From the NCBI GenBank assembly GCA_041483455.1, contig JBGPFS010000147.1, positions 1 through 6,454 of the forward strand: a stretch of 6,454 nucleotides of DNA. The letters are read 5' to 3'. Of this stretch, positions 5,675-6,454 are shown one piece after another. Position 1 is the stretch's first letter, and each line of letters starts with the position of its first letter. A program made the position numbers and the translations under genes. Under the pieces are notes generated by a model. That model was not told the DNA's origin. It searched no databases and worked only from the letters and a program-made list of their open reading frames with translations. The stretch is from JBGPFS01 sp041483455 (lineage in GTDB: Bacteria > Chloroflexota > Limnocylindria > Limnocylindrales > CSP1-4).

Positions 5675-6454
5675 TCGGCCACGCCCGCTTCCGCGAACTC
5701 GCCGCGGCGGCCATCGATTTCGAGCTGACGGCGCTCGAGGCCCGCAACCTGAAGAGGCACCTGGCCGACTGTCCGACCTGCCGGCATGCCGCCGATGGGC
5801 TCCGATCCGACGCTGGCCGGTTGGCCGCCATGCCCCTCCGCGACGCTCCGGCTCAGCTGGGGCTTCGGATCGCGACCCGTGCTCGCGCAGGCATCCGGCC
5901 ACAGCGGACCCGTTGGGTCCTCGTGCTAGTCGCGGCGGCCCTTGCGCTCCTCCTCGTCGTCCTGGGTGGTGCGGCGGTGGGCGCCCTCCTTCGGCTCCGA
6001 GATGAGATGACCGAGAGGCAGGCAACGCCGATGCCGACGCTCGCCAGCTTCCCCGCCCAGGGACAGGCGACCCTGCCCGCGAAACCGCTGACCTGGACGC
6101 GCTCCGCGACGTTCGGGGACGCGGATATGGGGGCCGCGGTCGCATTCAGCGGCGGCTTCGCGGTCTTCGGCCAGGATCGGGTGAGCCAGGCGCCGGTCGA
6201 GTGGCGCTCGGCTGACGGAACGACCTGGCGCCGGGTCGCCCTGTCGCCGGATACGTTCGGCGGCAGCCCGCGCGACGTCGCGGCCGGCGGGCCCGGCCTC
6301 GTGGCGATCGGCTGGGACGTGGGCTTATCGGCCGGCGTCCACCGTGTCGTCTGGACGTCGAAGGACGGCGAGACGTGGGCGCGCGACCCGCGGCCCGACG
6401 GAGATCTGGGCCCGGTCCGGATCGACGGCCTCGTGGCGGGTGGGCCCGGGTTCC
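5671..6454 (+). CDS. Membrane anti-sigma factor, ZAS zinc finger plus Asp-box sensor region (partial)
   Basis: The gene is open to the right edge; 261 residues are seen. The N-terminus carries RHLADCPTC, with H30, C34 and C37 in the HxxxCxxC order of ZAS anti-sigma domains, which bind the partner sigma factor in the cytoplasm. A basic stretch (RPQRTRW, 76-82) precedes one membrane span at about 83-107, so the rest should lie outside. After a Pro/Thr-rich linker (115-140), residues 141-261 form repeating beta-rich units. These contain SADGTTW (180-186) and SKDGETW (230-236), matching the Asp-box SxDxGxxW of sialidase and BNR propellers, each preceded by a W/V strand and separated by GG-rich turns. 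The region may sense a ligand or envelope state and control release of the sigma factor. The 4-nt overlap with the sigma gene supports the pairing. No catalytic sialidase residues are seen. Confidence 0.85.
   Translation, partial: MIGHARFRELAAAAIDFELTALEARNLKRHLADCPTCRHAADGLRSDAGRLAAMPLRDAPAQLGLRIATRARAGIRPQRTRWVLVLVAAALALLLVVLGGAAVGALLRLRDEMTERQATPMPTLASFPAQGQATLPAKPLTWTRSATFGDADMGAAVAFSGGFAVFGQDRVSQAPVEWRSADGTTWRRVALSPDTFGGSPRDVAAGGPGLVAIGWDVGLSAGVHRVVWTSKDGETWARDPRPDGDLGPVRIDGLVAGGPGF

Noticed and set aside
4931..6145. Minus-strand open frame of 404 codons across the sigma and anti-sigma genes
   Set aside because: It is antisense to two clear domain-bearing genes, is rich in Arg, Pro and Ser, and shows no family pattern.

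Overview
The window comes from a very GC-rich (about 70%) bacterial genome with tightly packed genes, frequent ATGA start/stop overlaps, GTG starts and several weak or absent Shine-Dalgarno sites. Codon use is dominated by G/C third positions. The gene set (a flavin reductase, crotonase-fold enzymes, a DUF1444 protein, a GT87-like membrane protein, and an ECF sigma factor with a zinc-finger anti-sigma) would fit a high-GC Chloroflexota (Limnocylindria-like soil or freshwater lineages) or a deep actinobacterial lineage. That placement is inference from composition and style only; no marker gene is present.

Layout. Two divergent transcription units are separated by about 133 bp (4921-5053). Leftward (minus strand, read from 4920 to 1) runs a probable seven-gene unit: a flavin reductase-domain protein (4354-4920), an alpha/beta hydrolase (3450-4349), an EthD-domain small protein (3115-3453), a classical enoyl-CoA hydratase resembling PaaF (2118-3011), a DUF1444-like protein (1268-2071), a PaaG-like enoyl-CoA isomerase (384-1175) and the first 124 residues of a polytopic membrane protein resembling GT87/DUF2029 glycosyltransferases (1-372, running off the left edge). 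Rightward (plus strand) lies a two-gene regulatory unit: an ECF sigma factor (5054-5674) overlapping by ATGA an anti-sigma protein (5671-6454, running off the right edge). The anti-sigma has a ZAS zinc finger, one membrane span and an outer region with Asp-box (sialidase-type) repeats.

How they fit together. The PaaF-like hydratase and PaaG-like isomerase in one leftward unit suggest beta-oxidation-type processing of an aromatic or alicyclic acyl-CoA, as in phenylacetyl-CoA catabolism. The flavin reductase, hydrolase and EthD protein could serve the oxygenation and ring-opening side of such a pathway, but no oxygenase, CoA ligase, thiolase or dehydrogenase is present here, so the substrate is unknown. 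DUF1444 has no clear place in this scheme. The sigma/anti-sigma pair looks like a cell-surface sensing switch with a predicted beta-propeller outside the membrane. Whether it controls the divergent catabolic genes cannot be told from the sequence.

There is no rRNA, tRNA, CRISPR array or insertion sequence visible. There is no gene-free stretch above 300 bases. The most interesting item is the anti-sigma factor with an Asp-box propeller-like sensor. Smaller curiosities are a 12-nt tandem repeat at the 3' end of the hydrolase gene, a Pro/Ala-rich insertion in the N-terminal hairpin of the hydratase, short overlapping ORFs before both crotonase genes, and a perfect inverted repeat before the sigma factor start.
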